NCBI GenBank assembly: GCA_001724025.1
Contig: MEDJ01000001.1
Span: 248,001-312,000 of the forward strand
Direction: 5' to 3'
Source: Acidobacteria bacterium SCN 69-37
GTDB lineage: Bacteria > Acidobacteriota > Vicinamibacteria > Vicinamibacterales > SCN-69-37
Length of the DNA stretch: 64,000 bases
Below the pieces are notes generated by a model. The model saw nothing but the letters and a program-made list of their open reading frames with translations, was not told the origin of the DNA and did no database searches. How positions within the stretch are numbered: position 1 is the first letter of the stretch; each line of letters begins with the position of its first letter. Both the position numbers and the translations under genes were made by a program. This document shows, in pieces, positions 45,885 to 53,399 of this stretch.

Positions 45885-46874
45885 ATGGCGTCGTCGCTCC
45901 GTTCCCGGGTGATCCTCGCGTCCGTGCTCTGGACGGGCGGCCTGCTCGCGTTGATGCACCTGCTCTCGCTGCTCTTCATTCACGCGCTGCCGGGATCGCA
46001 AGGCGGCCACGCGGCCATCATCGGCACCATTGTCGGCACGACGCTGATGATCGCCGGCGCCGTGGTGGCGTGGCGAAGCCTGGTGCCGCTGCGTGGGCTC
46101 GACGATCAGGTCCTCTCGGTGACGACCGGGCGATCGGCGCGAATCGCGGGCGCATATCCGGCCGAGGTGCAACCGGTCATCGATCGCCTCAATCTCATGC
46201 TCGACGATCGCGAGCGCGCGATCCGGCGTGCGCACGCAGCGGCCGGCGATCTCGCGCACGCACTCAAGACGCCGCTCGCGCTGCTGCTGCGCGAGGCCGA
46301 CGAGGCCCGCACGGCCGGCCAGGCCGATCTGGCCGATGCCATCACCTCGCACGTGCGCCGAATGACGGCGCACGTCGACCGCCAGCTCAACCGTGCACGC
46401 ATCGCCGCGTCCGGACCGATTGGCGCCGACCGCTGCCGCGTTGTACCGTGCGTCGACAGCCTCGTGCACACGATGCGGCGCCTGCACGCCGACCGTGACC
46501 TCGACATTGCCGCCCTGGCGGCGCCTGACGTCGTGGCCTCCGTGCGCCAGGAAGATCTCGAGGAACTGCTCGGCAACCTCCTCGATAACGCCTGCAAATG
46601 GGCAAGATCCCGCGTCGTCGTCACCGTCGGCGCGCGCGGTGACGCCGTGGTGTTCGTCGTCGACGACGACGGGCCGGGGTTGCCGGCCGAGGCACGCGAG
46701 GCGGTGATGCGACGTGGCGTGCGCCTCGACGAAACCGCGCCCGGTTCGGGCCTCGGACTGGCCATCGTGCGCGATCTCGTCGAGCACTACCGCGGCACGA
46801 TTGAACTTGGTCCGTCGACGATGGGTGGACTCGGCGTGAAGGTGACGGTGGGAACAGGCACGCCAGATACGTGA
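45885..46874 (+). CDS. Sensor histidine kinase, PhoQ-like
   Basis: 329 residues with two helices (ASVLWTGGLLALMHLLSLLF and IGTIVGTTLMIAGAVVAW) and a tiny periplasmic loop (HALPGSQGGH). A HAMP-like linker leads to the phosphoacceptor DLAHALKTPLALLL, the PhoQ-type H-box with ALKTPL. The ATPase domain has N-box GNLLDNACKWA, G1 DDDGPGLP, G2 GSGLGLAIV. The almost absent sensor domain suggests detection in or near the membrane. It partners the preceding response regulator. Confidence 0.94.
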   Translation: MASSLRSRVILASVLWTGGLLALMHLLSLLFIHALPGSQGGHAAIIGTIVGTTLMIAGAVVAWRSLVPLRGLDDQVLSVTTGRSARIAGAYPAEVQPVIDRLNLMLDDRERAIRRAHAAAGDLAHALKTPLALLLREADEARTAGQADLADAITSHVRRMTAHVDRQLNRARIAASGPIGADRCRVVPCVDSLVHTMRRLHADRDLDIAALAAPDVVASVRQEDLEELLGNLLDNACKWARSRVVVTVGARGDAVVFVVDDDGPGLPAEAREAVMRRGVRLDETAPGSGLGLAIVRDLVEHYRGTIELGPSTMGGLGVKVTVGTGTPDT

Positions 46875-47246
46875 GCGCGGTACAAGAAGACAGGGCCATC
46901 TCCTGCAGAAGACGACCCTGTCGATTCTGGAGCATCGGCCATCGCGCCCGCGATTCAGCCACGTCCATGCGCGGCGTGCCTATGGGCACTCGTGTCAGGC
47001 GGACGGACCGTGCTCCCTGCAAACGAACAACGGACAACGAACGTTCAACGCGAAATCATGCGGCCCTCCTGGCCGCGCTTGCGGTCAGATCCGGTGGAGT
47101 AGCATCTATCAATCGAGCGACCTCCTTCCGAAACTGGGGTCTGCATCGCAGGCGGATTCATCCGACCCCGGACACCACACGGTGTGTGATGAATCTACCC
47201 GCAAATTACGCCCACTTCGCGGCGTCGTCAAGTGTGAAAAATCGTG
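46875..47246. other. Intergenic region between convergent genes
   Basis: 372 bp without a credible gene. I see a weak hairpin around ACACCACACGGTGTGTGA near 47190, which could serve either convergent gene as terminator. GC content drops locally (AAATTACGCC, GAAAAATCG). No REP copy is present here. Confidence 0.4.
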
Positions 47247-48422
47247 CTATTGGCGACCGAAGTAGCCGGTCCGGCTCCGCACGGTCAGGCCCCGGCGATC
47301 CACGCGTACGCGGACCGCGCGCACCTTCCGCGGGTCCACGGCCGCGTCCCGCTCGATGCCGATCACGTAGTACGATGACGTTTCGGCCAGCACGTCCGGC
47401 ACGGCGGCTTCTGGCGTGCTGGTGTTGAGCACGGTCCTGCCGCCGGTGAAGTCCGGCAGGACCGCGAGATTGCCGTGTCGCTCGAGATTCCGGGACATCG
47501 CCGGACGACCGAGATTGCCGCCGGGCAGCGCATCGGCCGCGGACGTCTGCGCTCCCGATGCCAGCGATTGAATACCCAGCGTGTCGAACGCGTGCACCGT
47601 CAGGTTCGCCTCGTCGAGGGCCCGGAGCATTCGCGTGCGTCCATCGCGAATCGCGGGTTGGCACTGCGTCGGATCCGACGGCCGCTCCTGCACGACGATG
47701 TCGGAGCCGATGAAGAACAGCATCTTCTTCCGGCTTTCGTGTTCCACCGCTCTCGCCACGTGCTCCAGCGCATCGAACACGCAGACACCGCACAGGCAGT
47801 CGCCTGTCAGGAACAAATCCGGTGGCCTGGCCTGAAGTCCAGAGGACGACATCTGGGCCACCGCCACGATGCCCGTGAACGGCGCGTCAATCTCGGCGAG
47901 CAGCGCCTGCCTGTCGCGCGTCGGCTCGACGCTCGCGCCCTCGCCGCTGAATCCGCTGCTCCTGACGATGGCGATGTGATCGTCGGCGCCGGCCGATTCG
48001 ACGACGGCCCGCGCGATCGATCTGGCACGCGTGGTCGGCTCGCCCGCGGGAATCGATCGATCGAACAGCAGGATGAGGACGCGGCCGCTGTCGCCGGCCG
48101 CATCAGCAGACGCCGCGGGAACGGCGCCAGGCCCCGCGTTCGGCCGGGGTGTGCCCGCGTCGTCGACAGCCGTCGCGCCGGTGACCGCGGCAAACGAGGC
48201 GATCGGCACGTCGCGACCGTCGACCGTCACGCGGAAATCGGCCGCTGCGAGCCCCGTGACTGGCCGTCGCCGGGAGTCGAGCACCGTCACGTCGAGCGCC
48301 ACCAGTTCGACACCCGCGCGAAACGGCGCCTGCTGCGCCAGCAGCCCGACGCACGTCGTCAGCGACGCAAGACCAAGCGCCAGGCACGTCCACGCCAGTC
48401 GTCCAGTACGTCGATTCGTCAT
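47247..48422 (-). CDS. VWA-domain protein of the acidobacterial VWFA-related type
   Basis: 391 residues. Signal peptide (LAWTCLALGLASLTTCVGLL), an N-terminal beta domain (AGVELVALDVTVLDSRRRPV, FRVTVDGRDV) and a von Willebrand A domain with the MIDAS-like start VLILLFDRSIPAGEPT. The tail VRAVRVRVDRRGLTVRSRTG with YFGRQ is diagnostic of the family common in Acidobacteriota. The MIDAS reads DRSIP rather than DxSxS, so metal binding may be impaired. It is the last gene of the PadR-led operon, 52 bp after the TlpA-like gene. Confidence 0.88.
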   Translation of the reverse strand: MTNRRTGRLAWTCLALGLASLTTCVGLLAQQAPFRAGVELVALDVTVLDSRRRPVTGLAAADFRVTVDGRDVPIASFAAVTGATAVDDAGTPRPNAGPGAVPAASADAAGDSGRVLILLFDRSIPAGEPTTRARSIARAVVESAGADDHIAIVRSSGFSGEGASVEPTRDRQALLAEIDAPFTGIVAVAQMSSSGLQARPPDLFLTGDCLCGVCVFDALEHVARAVEHESRKKMLFFIGSDIVVQERPSDPTQCQPAIRDGRTRMLRALDEANLTVHAFDTLGIQSLASGAQTSAADALPGGNLGRPAMSRNLERHGNLAVLPDFTGGRTVLNTSTPEAAVPDVLAETSSYYVIGIERDAAVDPRKVRAVRVRVDRRGLTVRSRTGYFGRQ

Positions 48423-48474
48423 CGCCTGTAAAGCGGACAGTAACACGAGGGGACCTGGCTCTTTCAGCAACCGC

Positions 48475-49002
48475 TCAGAGATCCAGCACCCGCTGAATCT
48501 CAGTCGCCCATGCCTCACGATCGATGACGCCGAGGTGCGCGGCTCTCACCTTCCCCTCCCGATCGATGAGCATCGTCAACGGCAGTCCAACCACATCATA
48601 TCGATCTGCCAGCGCCCAGTCGCCGACGACGACGTGATATCCGACAGGATGTGTTGCGAGAAACGGCTTCACAACCGACCAGCCTTCATCATCGAGCGCG
48701 ACGCCAATGGAGACCAGCCCCCGGTGCTCGTACTCCTCCTGAAGGGCCGTCAGCCACGGCAGTTCGAGCTTGCAGCCAGTGCACCAGGTCGCCCAGAAGT
48801 TCAGCATGACGACCTGGCCGCGATAGTCACCGAGGCGGATCGCGACGCCGTCCGCATCCTCGAGTGCGAACTCGGGCGCTGGCGTCCCGATGCGCATATC
48901 GACCGCTGGAGATGTCTGGCGTTCAGGCCAGGCCGTGACGATCCACACGGTCATCAGGAGCAATATCGCTGCGACCGTCATTCGCGAACTCAATCGCCAC
49001 AT
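48475..49002 (-). CDS. TlpA/ResA-type thiol-disulfide oxidoreductase
   Basis: 175 residues. An N-terminal anchor helix (VAAILLLMTVWIVTAW), then a thioredoxin fold with GTPAPEFALEDADGVAIRLG, active site FWATWCTGCKLELPW (CxxC), and cis-proline region VVGLPLTMLIDREGKV. It is a periplasmic reductant or oxidase, perhaps for cytochrome maturation or for the cysteine-rich VWA protein encoded next (CLCGVC). The gene is 12 bp after the membrane-protein gene. Confidence 0.93.
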   Translation of the reverse strand: MWRLSSRMTVAAILLLMTVWIVTAWPERQTSPAVDMRIGTPAPEFALEDADGVAIRLGDYRGQVVMLNFWATWCTGCKLELPWLTALQEEYEHRGLVSIGVALDDEGWSVVKPFLATHPVGYHVVVGDWALADRYDVVGLPLTMLIDREGKVRAAHLGVIDREAWATEIQRVLDL

Positions 49003-49014
49003 AGGTCCTCCACA

Positions 49015-49896
49015 TCACGGCCCGGCGCGGCGCGCCATGACTCGCTGGCGGGTCACAGACGCCAGCATGGCGAGTCCTGGCCACATCAGCACGAAGACCA
49101 CCCACGACACAGGATGACCATCGTCGACGGTGCCGAAGATCCCGTCGAGCCCGGCGTCTGGCGCGACAAGCGCTCCGTTCGAACCAAACGTCAGCGCCGC
49201 TCCGACAGCGGCATTCATTCGGATCAGCAGCAGCGACGCGCCCACGCAGACCGCCGCCGCCTGCGGCCATGGCAGCGGTGCCGCTCGTTGACGCCTGACG
49301 GCAAACCAGGCCGGAAGCACAACGAACGTTGCACGCAGAAGCGCCGGCCAGACAGTGCCGTAGAACGCGGTTGCCAGCACCATTGCGTTGTGAGGCGCAC
49401 GCGCGGACGTCGTCGTGCCGACTGTCGCCGAGAAGACCACGAAGCCGAACACGATGAACGTGGACCACTGTGCGCGGCGCGATGCGGACGCCAGTGCTGC
49501 ACCGGTCGTCCATGACCATGCGGCCAGGACGGCGCACAGGACGCATGCCCGCATGCCCGCGGCAATCAGATCGCCGCGCGCACCGGGACTCGCGAGGTAC
49601 CAACCCGTCCAGTTCTCGACGTAAAGGAACACGTCGATCGCCACCTGGTCCGCCCACCACCGCGACGCGAAGCTGAGCAGAAACCCTGCCGGTACGGCCA
49701 CACTCGCGAGCGCCAGCCAGGGACTCCAGTGGAGCCAGCCCTGCGCCAGCCGGCGACACGCCAGCCCGACGATCGCCCGACACGCGTCGAAGCCGTTGGC
49801 ACCCGCCTCTTCGAGGTCACCGACTACGGCTTCGCGCTCCTCGGGATCAAGGCACCCGGCGACGAAATGCGCGACGGCCCACCAGGCGCCCGACAT
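49015..49896 (-). CDS. Membrane protein of the PadR operon (hypothetical)
   Basis: 293 residues. The N-terminal soluble part (about 1-60) contains LDPEEREAVVGDLEEA, similar to the permease-prefix helix found at the start of acidobacterial ABC permeases, but no permease domain follows. Instead there are about six hydrophobic segments (WLALASVAVPAGFLLSFA, IVFGFVVFSATVG, VGASLLLIRMNAAVGAALTF, VSWVVFVLMWPGLAMLASV). A GLDGIFGTVDDGHP loop is unusual. Function unknown. It starts 11 bp after padR, the position where such operons often carry the regulated transporter. Confidence 0.7.
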   Translation of the reverse strand: MSGAWWAVAHFVAGCLDPEEREAVVGDLEEAGANGFDACRAIVGLACRRLAQGWLHWSPWLALASVAVPAGFLLSFASRWWADQVAIDVFLYVENWTGWYLASPGARGDLIAAGMRACVLCAVLAAWSWTTGAALASASRRAQWSTFIVFGFVVFSATVGTTTSARAPHNAMVLATAFYGTVWPALLRATFVVLPAWFAVRRQRAAPLPWPQAAAVCVGASLLLIRMNAAVGAALTFGSNGALVAPDAGLDGIFGTVDDGHPVSWVVFVLMWPGLAMLASVTRQRVMARRAGP

Positions 49897-49907
49897 CGCC
49901 CGATCCG

Positions 49908-50222
49908 CTACTTCGACGCCCACGCCACGCCCCGGCTGAAGCGAATCACCGTGTCGTAAAACGACGACGCAGCACGCGCACCCTTTGCTGTGACGCGCAC
50001 CATCCGTTTGGCGCGCCCTCCCCGCTGCGGCGTGGCCTCGCCCATCCACGTCTTGATCAGCGCCTTCTTCTCGAGGCGATCCAAGGTCGTATACAGCGCT
50101 CCGAGCGAACACGCCCTGCCGGTGACCTGTTCGATCTCCTGCCGAATCGCGGCGCCGTACGCGTCGTCTCCGAGCCGCGCGGCGGCCGTCAGCATCAGAT
50201 ATTCGAATTCGCCGAGCGCCAT
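49908..50222 (-). CDS. PadR-family transcriptional regulator
   Basis: 104 residues: LGEFEYLMLTAAARLGDDAY is the first winged-helix segment; GAAIRQEIEQVTGRACSLGA and LYTTLDRLEKKALIKTW are the recognition helix and wing, and RAKRMVRVTAKGARA is the typical wing 2. The C-terminal dimer helix is short, as in subfamily 2. The gene starts inside its own palindromic operator (see next entry), so it is autoregulated. Starts at GTG 50231 or ATG 50222 are possible; the ATG gives the usual protein start. Confidence 0.93.
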   Translation of the reverse strand: MALGEFEYLMLTAAARLGDDAYGAAIRQEIEQVTGRACSLGALYTTLDRLEKKALIKTWMGEATPQRGGRAKRMVRVTAKGARAASSFYDTVIRFSRGVAWASK

Positions 50223-50260
50223 TAGAATCACATTGTGATTCTAATTGACGCGGGCGTCAA
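50220..50260 (-). promoter_or_regulatory. padR promoter embedded in two palindromes (operator)
   Basis: ATTAGAATCAC-ATT-GTGATTCTAAT (50221-50245) is a perfect 11-bp inverted repeat. On the minus strand TTGACG (50260-50255), 17-bp spacer and CACAAT (50237-50232) form a promoter; the first palindrome covers the -10 and the start codon, and TTGACG-N4-CGTCAA (50245-50260) covers the -35. A dimeric PadR bound here would block RNA polymerase. The predicted transcription start falls close to the ATG. Confidence 0.75.
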
Positions 50261-50466
50261 CGATCCGGGCGTCGCACGGTGCGCCACGGATCGACGATGA
50301 GGACGCCGAGCCCCTTGAAAGTGCGAGGTATTGCAATGAAACGACCTGTTCGCTGTCGTTCGGCAGCCAGGTCGGCGGAGACATTCGCGGCCGCGCGATC
50401 GAGCGTGAGGACGCGGCTCGACAGGTCTTCAGTGCGCACGCGATCGAATGCGCGTTCGAGGGCTGG
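50257..50466 (-). pseudogene. vapC (PIN-domain toxin) remnant
   Basis: About 69 codons that match the C-terminal half of VapC toxins: AFDRVRTEDLSSRVLTLDRA, then an abrupt jump from GRFIAIP to TFKGLGVLIVDPWR. The usual segment between, holding the third catalytic acidic residue and TRN, is deleted. The N-terminal half and the antitoxin are missing; upstream sequence is REP. It is a decayed toxin-antitoxin locus whose 3' end forms the -35 region of padR. Confidence 0.7.
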
Positions 50467-50535
50467 TGGCGCTTCCCCTTCGGCAGAAGCACCAGCCCAA
50501 GTCGCGCTTCGAACACCGTGATGCGCGTCCGCTGT

Positions 50536-50694
50536 CCCCTGAGGCTGAAGCCTCAGGGCTCCGAGCCCCAACGGGCCCCCAATCGGCGTGCGAGCGAGCG
50601 AAGGCGACGACGGAAGGCGCCTGGAGCCCCGGGGCTTCAGCCCCAGGGGGCACGCGTGCCAACTGTTCCCTGAGGCCGAAGCCTCAGGGCTCCG
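50536..50694. repeat. Three REP elements behind the vapC remnant
   Basis: Inverted copy (50536-50563, CCTGAGGCTGAAGCCTCAGG), direct copy (50622-50649) and inverted copy (50668-50694). The stems here use TGAGG rather than CGAGG, with matching changes on both sides, so the palindrome is preserved. No gene is seen from 50467 to 50837. Confidence 0.9.
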
Positions 50695-50808
50695 AAAACC
50701 CCTCGTCAGAGATCTGGATGTCCCCAACCGGATCGCGAGCGAGCGAAGCGAGTGAGCCCGCCGGAGCGGAGTGGGGCGATGGGGCCCCACGAGCGACGGC
50801 GCTGGGGG

Positions 50809-50829
50809 TCTGGGGGCGAAGCCCCCAGA
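50809..50829 (-). terminator. Hairpin after tRNA-Cys
   Basis: TCTGGGGGC-GAA-GCCCCCAGA, perfect 9-bp arms with a GAA loop, 8 nt past the tRNA end on the minus strand. It is the probable terminator of the tRNA-Gly/tRNA-Cys transcript. Confidence 0.6.
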
Positions 50830-50837
50830 TCAGGAAA

Positions 50838-50911
<74 letters not shown>

Positions 50912-51042
50912 TTAAAGGACGGCTCCTGGAGATCCTCGCGAACGAACGAGCCAGGCGAGTGAGCCACGCGAACGGAGCGGGGCGTTGGCCCCCCGCGAGT
51001 GAGCGTGTCAGGGGGCCGCGGACGACGTCCCCGGATGAAGTT

Positions 51043-51117
51043 TGGAGCGGGAAACGGGATTCGAACCCGCGACTTCGACCTTGGCAAGGTCGCACTCTAC
51101 CACTGAGTTATTCCCGC
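51043..51117 (-). tRNA. tRNA-Gly (GCC anticodon)
   Basis: 75 nt including an encoded CCA. Acceptor GCGGGAA pairs with TTCCCGC; anticodon stem CGACC-TTGCCAA-GGTCG with GCC; T-arm GCGGGTTCGAATCCCGT. D-arm AACTCAGTGGTAGAGT. Confidence 0.97.
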
Positions 51118-51213
51118 TCGCGAGAACTCGATGAGTCTACACAAATGACGTCCGCTCGGCAACCACCTGCACGCGCCCGTCCGGCCGGCACCCGCCTTGC
51201 ACAGCGCCCCGCC

Positions 51214-51591
51214 ATGCCCACCCCCGACGCCCGCCAGGCCGCCGGCCTGCGCGGCGAAGACCTCGCGTGCGCCGAACTCCGACGCCGCGGCTACGCGATT
51301 ACCGCCAGACGCTATCGCTCCCGCTACGGCGAAATCGACATCATCGCCGAACGCGACGGCACCATCGTCTTCGTCGAGGTGAAGGCCCGCACCACCGCGC
51401 GACGCGGCACCGCGGCCGAAAGTGTGCCGGCCTGGAAGCGCCGCCGACTCGGCGCCATCGCCCTCGGCTGGCTCGCCGCCACACACCGCGCCCACGCCCG
51501 CTGCCGGTTCGATGTCGTCGCCATCGACGGGCTCGGCACGCCCGCCGAAACGATTGCCATCATCGAGAACGCCTTCCAGTGGGGCGGCTGA
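51214..51591 (+). CDS. YraN/UPF0102 nuclease-like protein
   Basis: 125 residues. The family hallmark is RYRSRYGEIDIIAERDGTIV followed by VFVEVKART, the restriction-endonuclease-like core (E, D, ExK). GEDLACAELRRRGYAI at the start and FDVVAIDG near the end are also conserved. These proteins are small predicted nucleases of unknown role, often near rnhB and dprA; those are not present here. The start MPTPDARQAAGLRGEDLA gives the usual length. Confidence 0.92.
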   Translation: MPTPDARQAAGLRGEDLACAELRRRGYAITARRYRSRYGEIDIIAERDGTIVFVEVKARTTARRGTAAESVPAWKRRRLGAIALGWLAATHRAHARCRFDVVAIDGLGTPAETIAIIENAFQWGG

Positions 51592-51712
51592 CGGCCGCGG
51601 TGACGGGAACGCCCTACTCGACGTGGCCACCAGGCCACCGGGCCCCAGGGAACGAAGTGCCCCACAGTCCTCGTCCCAGAACAGGATGCGCGCTCCGCGT
51701 CATGTCGATATC

Positions 51713-53389
51713 ATGAATCGAATGCCCGACCCTGGCCCCAGCCCGGCGGACCGGCTCCGGCCCGCCTCCGACGACGGGCCGTCCCACATCATCAGGCCGC
51801 GCACGCCGTCAGACACCGGATCCCGTCGTCCCAGTTCCATCAATCTGCCGCCGAAGTTCCTGGAACAGGCCGGCCGGCGGCTGTGCGGCATCTCGGCGTT
51901 CATCGCGGCCTCGACCGTCGCCCTCACGCTGTTCCTCGGGGTCATCGATCCGGACATCGGCGCCCTGCGCCGCGACGACCCGGCCACCCGCCTCACCCTG
52001 CTCGCCATGGTGCTGCTCTCGGCCGGCGTGGCGGCCGTGCAGTACTTCCGCGTCGCGCCGCCGCGCACGCTGCTGGTCATCGGCATGGTCTTCGAGGTGC
52101 TGATCGCCTTCGGCATCGGCCTGCTCGAGACCACTCTGCCCTTCGACGGCACCCAGCCCGTGCGCGGCGTGTCCACGGTGGCGGTCTGGATTCTGGCCGT
52201 GGGCCTGCTCGTACCGAAGCGGCCGAAGTGGACGGCCATCATCGCCCTGACGTCGGCGAGCATGTGGCCGCTCGCGTACGCCATCAACATTGCGGTCCGG
52301 GACCTGCCGTCCCTGCCCGCCGAACGCCTCACGGTCTGGCTCACCTACCTATATCTCGTCGCCCTGCTGACGGCGCTGGCCGGGCGACGGGTCTTCGGGA
52401 TGGAAGTGGCAGCGCAGCGCGCGCAGGATCTCGGCAGCTACCAGCTGCTGGCGCTGATCGGCCGCGGCGGCATGGGGGAAGTCTGGCGGGCGCGTCACAA
52501 GATGCTCGCGCGCGAGGCCGCCATCAAGATTGTCCGCGCAGACCTGATCGCCCAGTCCTCGGCGCACGACGCCGACCTGGCCGTGCGCCGCTTCGAACGA
52601 GAAGCCCGCGTCACCGCGAGCCTGCAGAGCCCGAACACCGTCTACCTCTACGACTTCGGCACGGCCCAGGACGGCAGGTTCTACTACGTGATGGAACTGC
52701 TCGACGGCCTCAGCCTCCAGAAGCTCGTCACCGCCTTCGGGCCCCAGCCGGCCAGCCGCGTGGTCCACATCCTGCGGCAGATATGCCGATCGCTCGACGA
52801 GGCGCATCGCCGCGCGCTCGTGCACCGCGATCTCAAGCCGTCGAACGTGATGATCTGCCAGGTGGCCCTCGAGCACGACGTCATCAAGGTGCTCGACTTC
52901 GGCCTCGTGAAGCCGATGAGCCGCGACAGCCGTGAACTCACGCTCGATGCGGCATCCGGCGGCACGCCCGCCTACATCGCGCCCGAGGTGGCCATGGGCG
53001 ACGCCAACGTCGACGGCCGTGCGGACATCTATGCCATGGGCTGCGTGGCCTACTTCCTGCTGACCGGCCAACTGGTCTTCGACGAGCCGACGCCCACGGC
53101 CACGTCCGTCGCGCACGTGCAGAAGACGCCCGTGCCGCCGTCCAGCCGCTCGGAACTGCCGATTCCCGGCGACCTCGAGCAGCTCGTGCTCCGGTGTCTC
53201 GCGAAGGCCCCGGCCGCCCGCCCGCAAAGTGCGCGGGCGCTCGACGAGGCGCTCGCCGCCCTCGCCGTGGATCCGTGGACACCCGAGCGCGCCGACGCCT
53301 GGTGGCAGGTCCACCTGCCCGCCACCTCCACGCTGCGCACCTGCGACAGGACCGACGCTCCGCCGCCGCCCGTCGTGCAGGTCGCCTGA
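51713..53389 (+). CDS. Hanks-type Ser/Thr protein kinase with N-terminal membrane domain
   Basis: 558 residues. Residues about 50-225 hold six hydrophobic helices (IAASTVALTLFLGVI, LTLLAMVLLSAGVAAVQYF, LLVIGMVFEVLIAFGIGLLE, VAVWILAVGLLVPK, and others). The kinase domain (about 242-520) has GRGGMGEVWRARH, the lysine in REAAIKIVR, catalytic HRDLKPSNVM, LDFGLVKP and GTPAYIAPEVA, all intact. The topology is reversed from PknB-like receptor kinases: membrane segments first, kinase at the C-terminal end, no extracellular sensor. The stop is 10 bp before the Npt-type carrier gene, so the two form a unit. Confidence 0.92.
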   Translation: MNRMPDPGPSPADRLRPASDDGPSHIIRPRTPSDTGSRRPSSINLPPKFLEQAGRRLCGISAFIAASTVALTLFLGVIDPDIGALRRDDPATRLTLLAMVLLSAGVAAVQYFRVAPPRTLLVIGMVFEVLIAFGIGLLETTLPFDGTQPVRGVSTVAVWILAVGLLVPKRPKWTAIIALTSASMWPLAYAINIAVRDLPSLPAERLTVWLTYLYLVALLTALAGRRVFGMEVAAQRAQDLGSYQLLALIGRGGMGEVWRARHKMLAREAAIKIVRADLIAQSSAHDADLAVRRFEREARVTASLQSPNTVYLYDFGTAQDGRFYYVMELLDGLSLQKLVTAFGPQPASRVVHILRQICRSLDEAHRRALVHRDLKPSNVMICQVALEHDVIKVLDFGLVKPMSRDSRELTLDAASGGTPAYIAPEVAMGDANVDGRADIYAMGCVAYFLLTGQLVFDEPTPTATSVAHVQKTPVPPSSRSELPIPGDLEQLVLRCLAKAPAARPQSARALDEALAALAVDPWTPERADAWWQVHLPATSTLRTCDRTDAPPPPVVQVA

Positions 53390-53399
53390 GGCGTCGCGG

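Noticed and set aside
46875-47246. Small gene in the convergent gap
   Set aside because: The available frame has no ribosome site, no homology and atypical composition; only a weak hairpin is seen.
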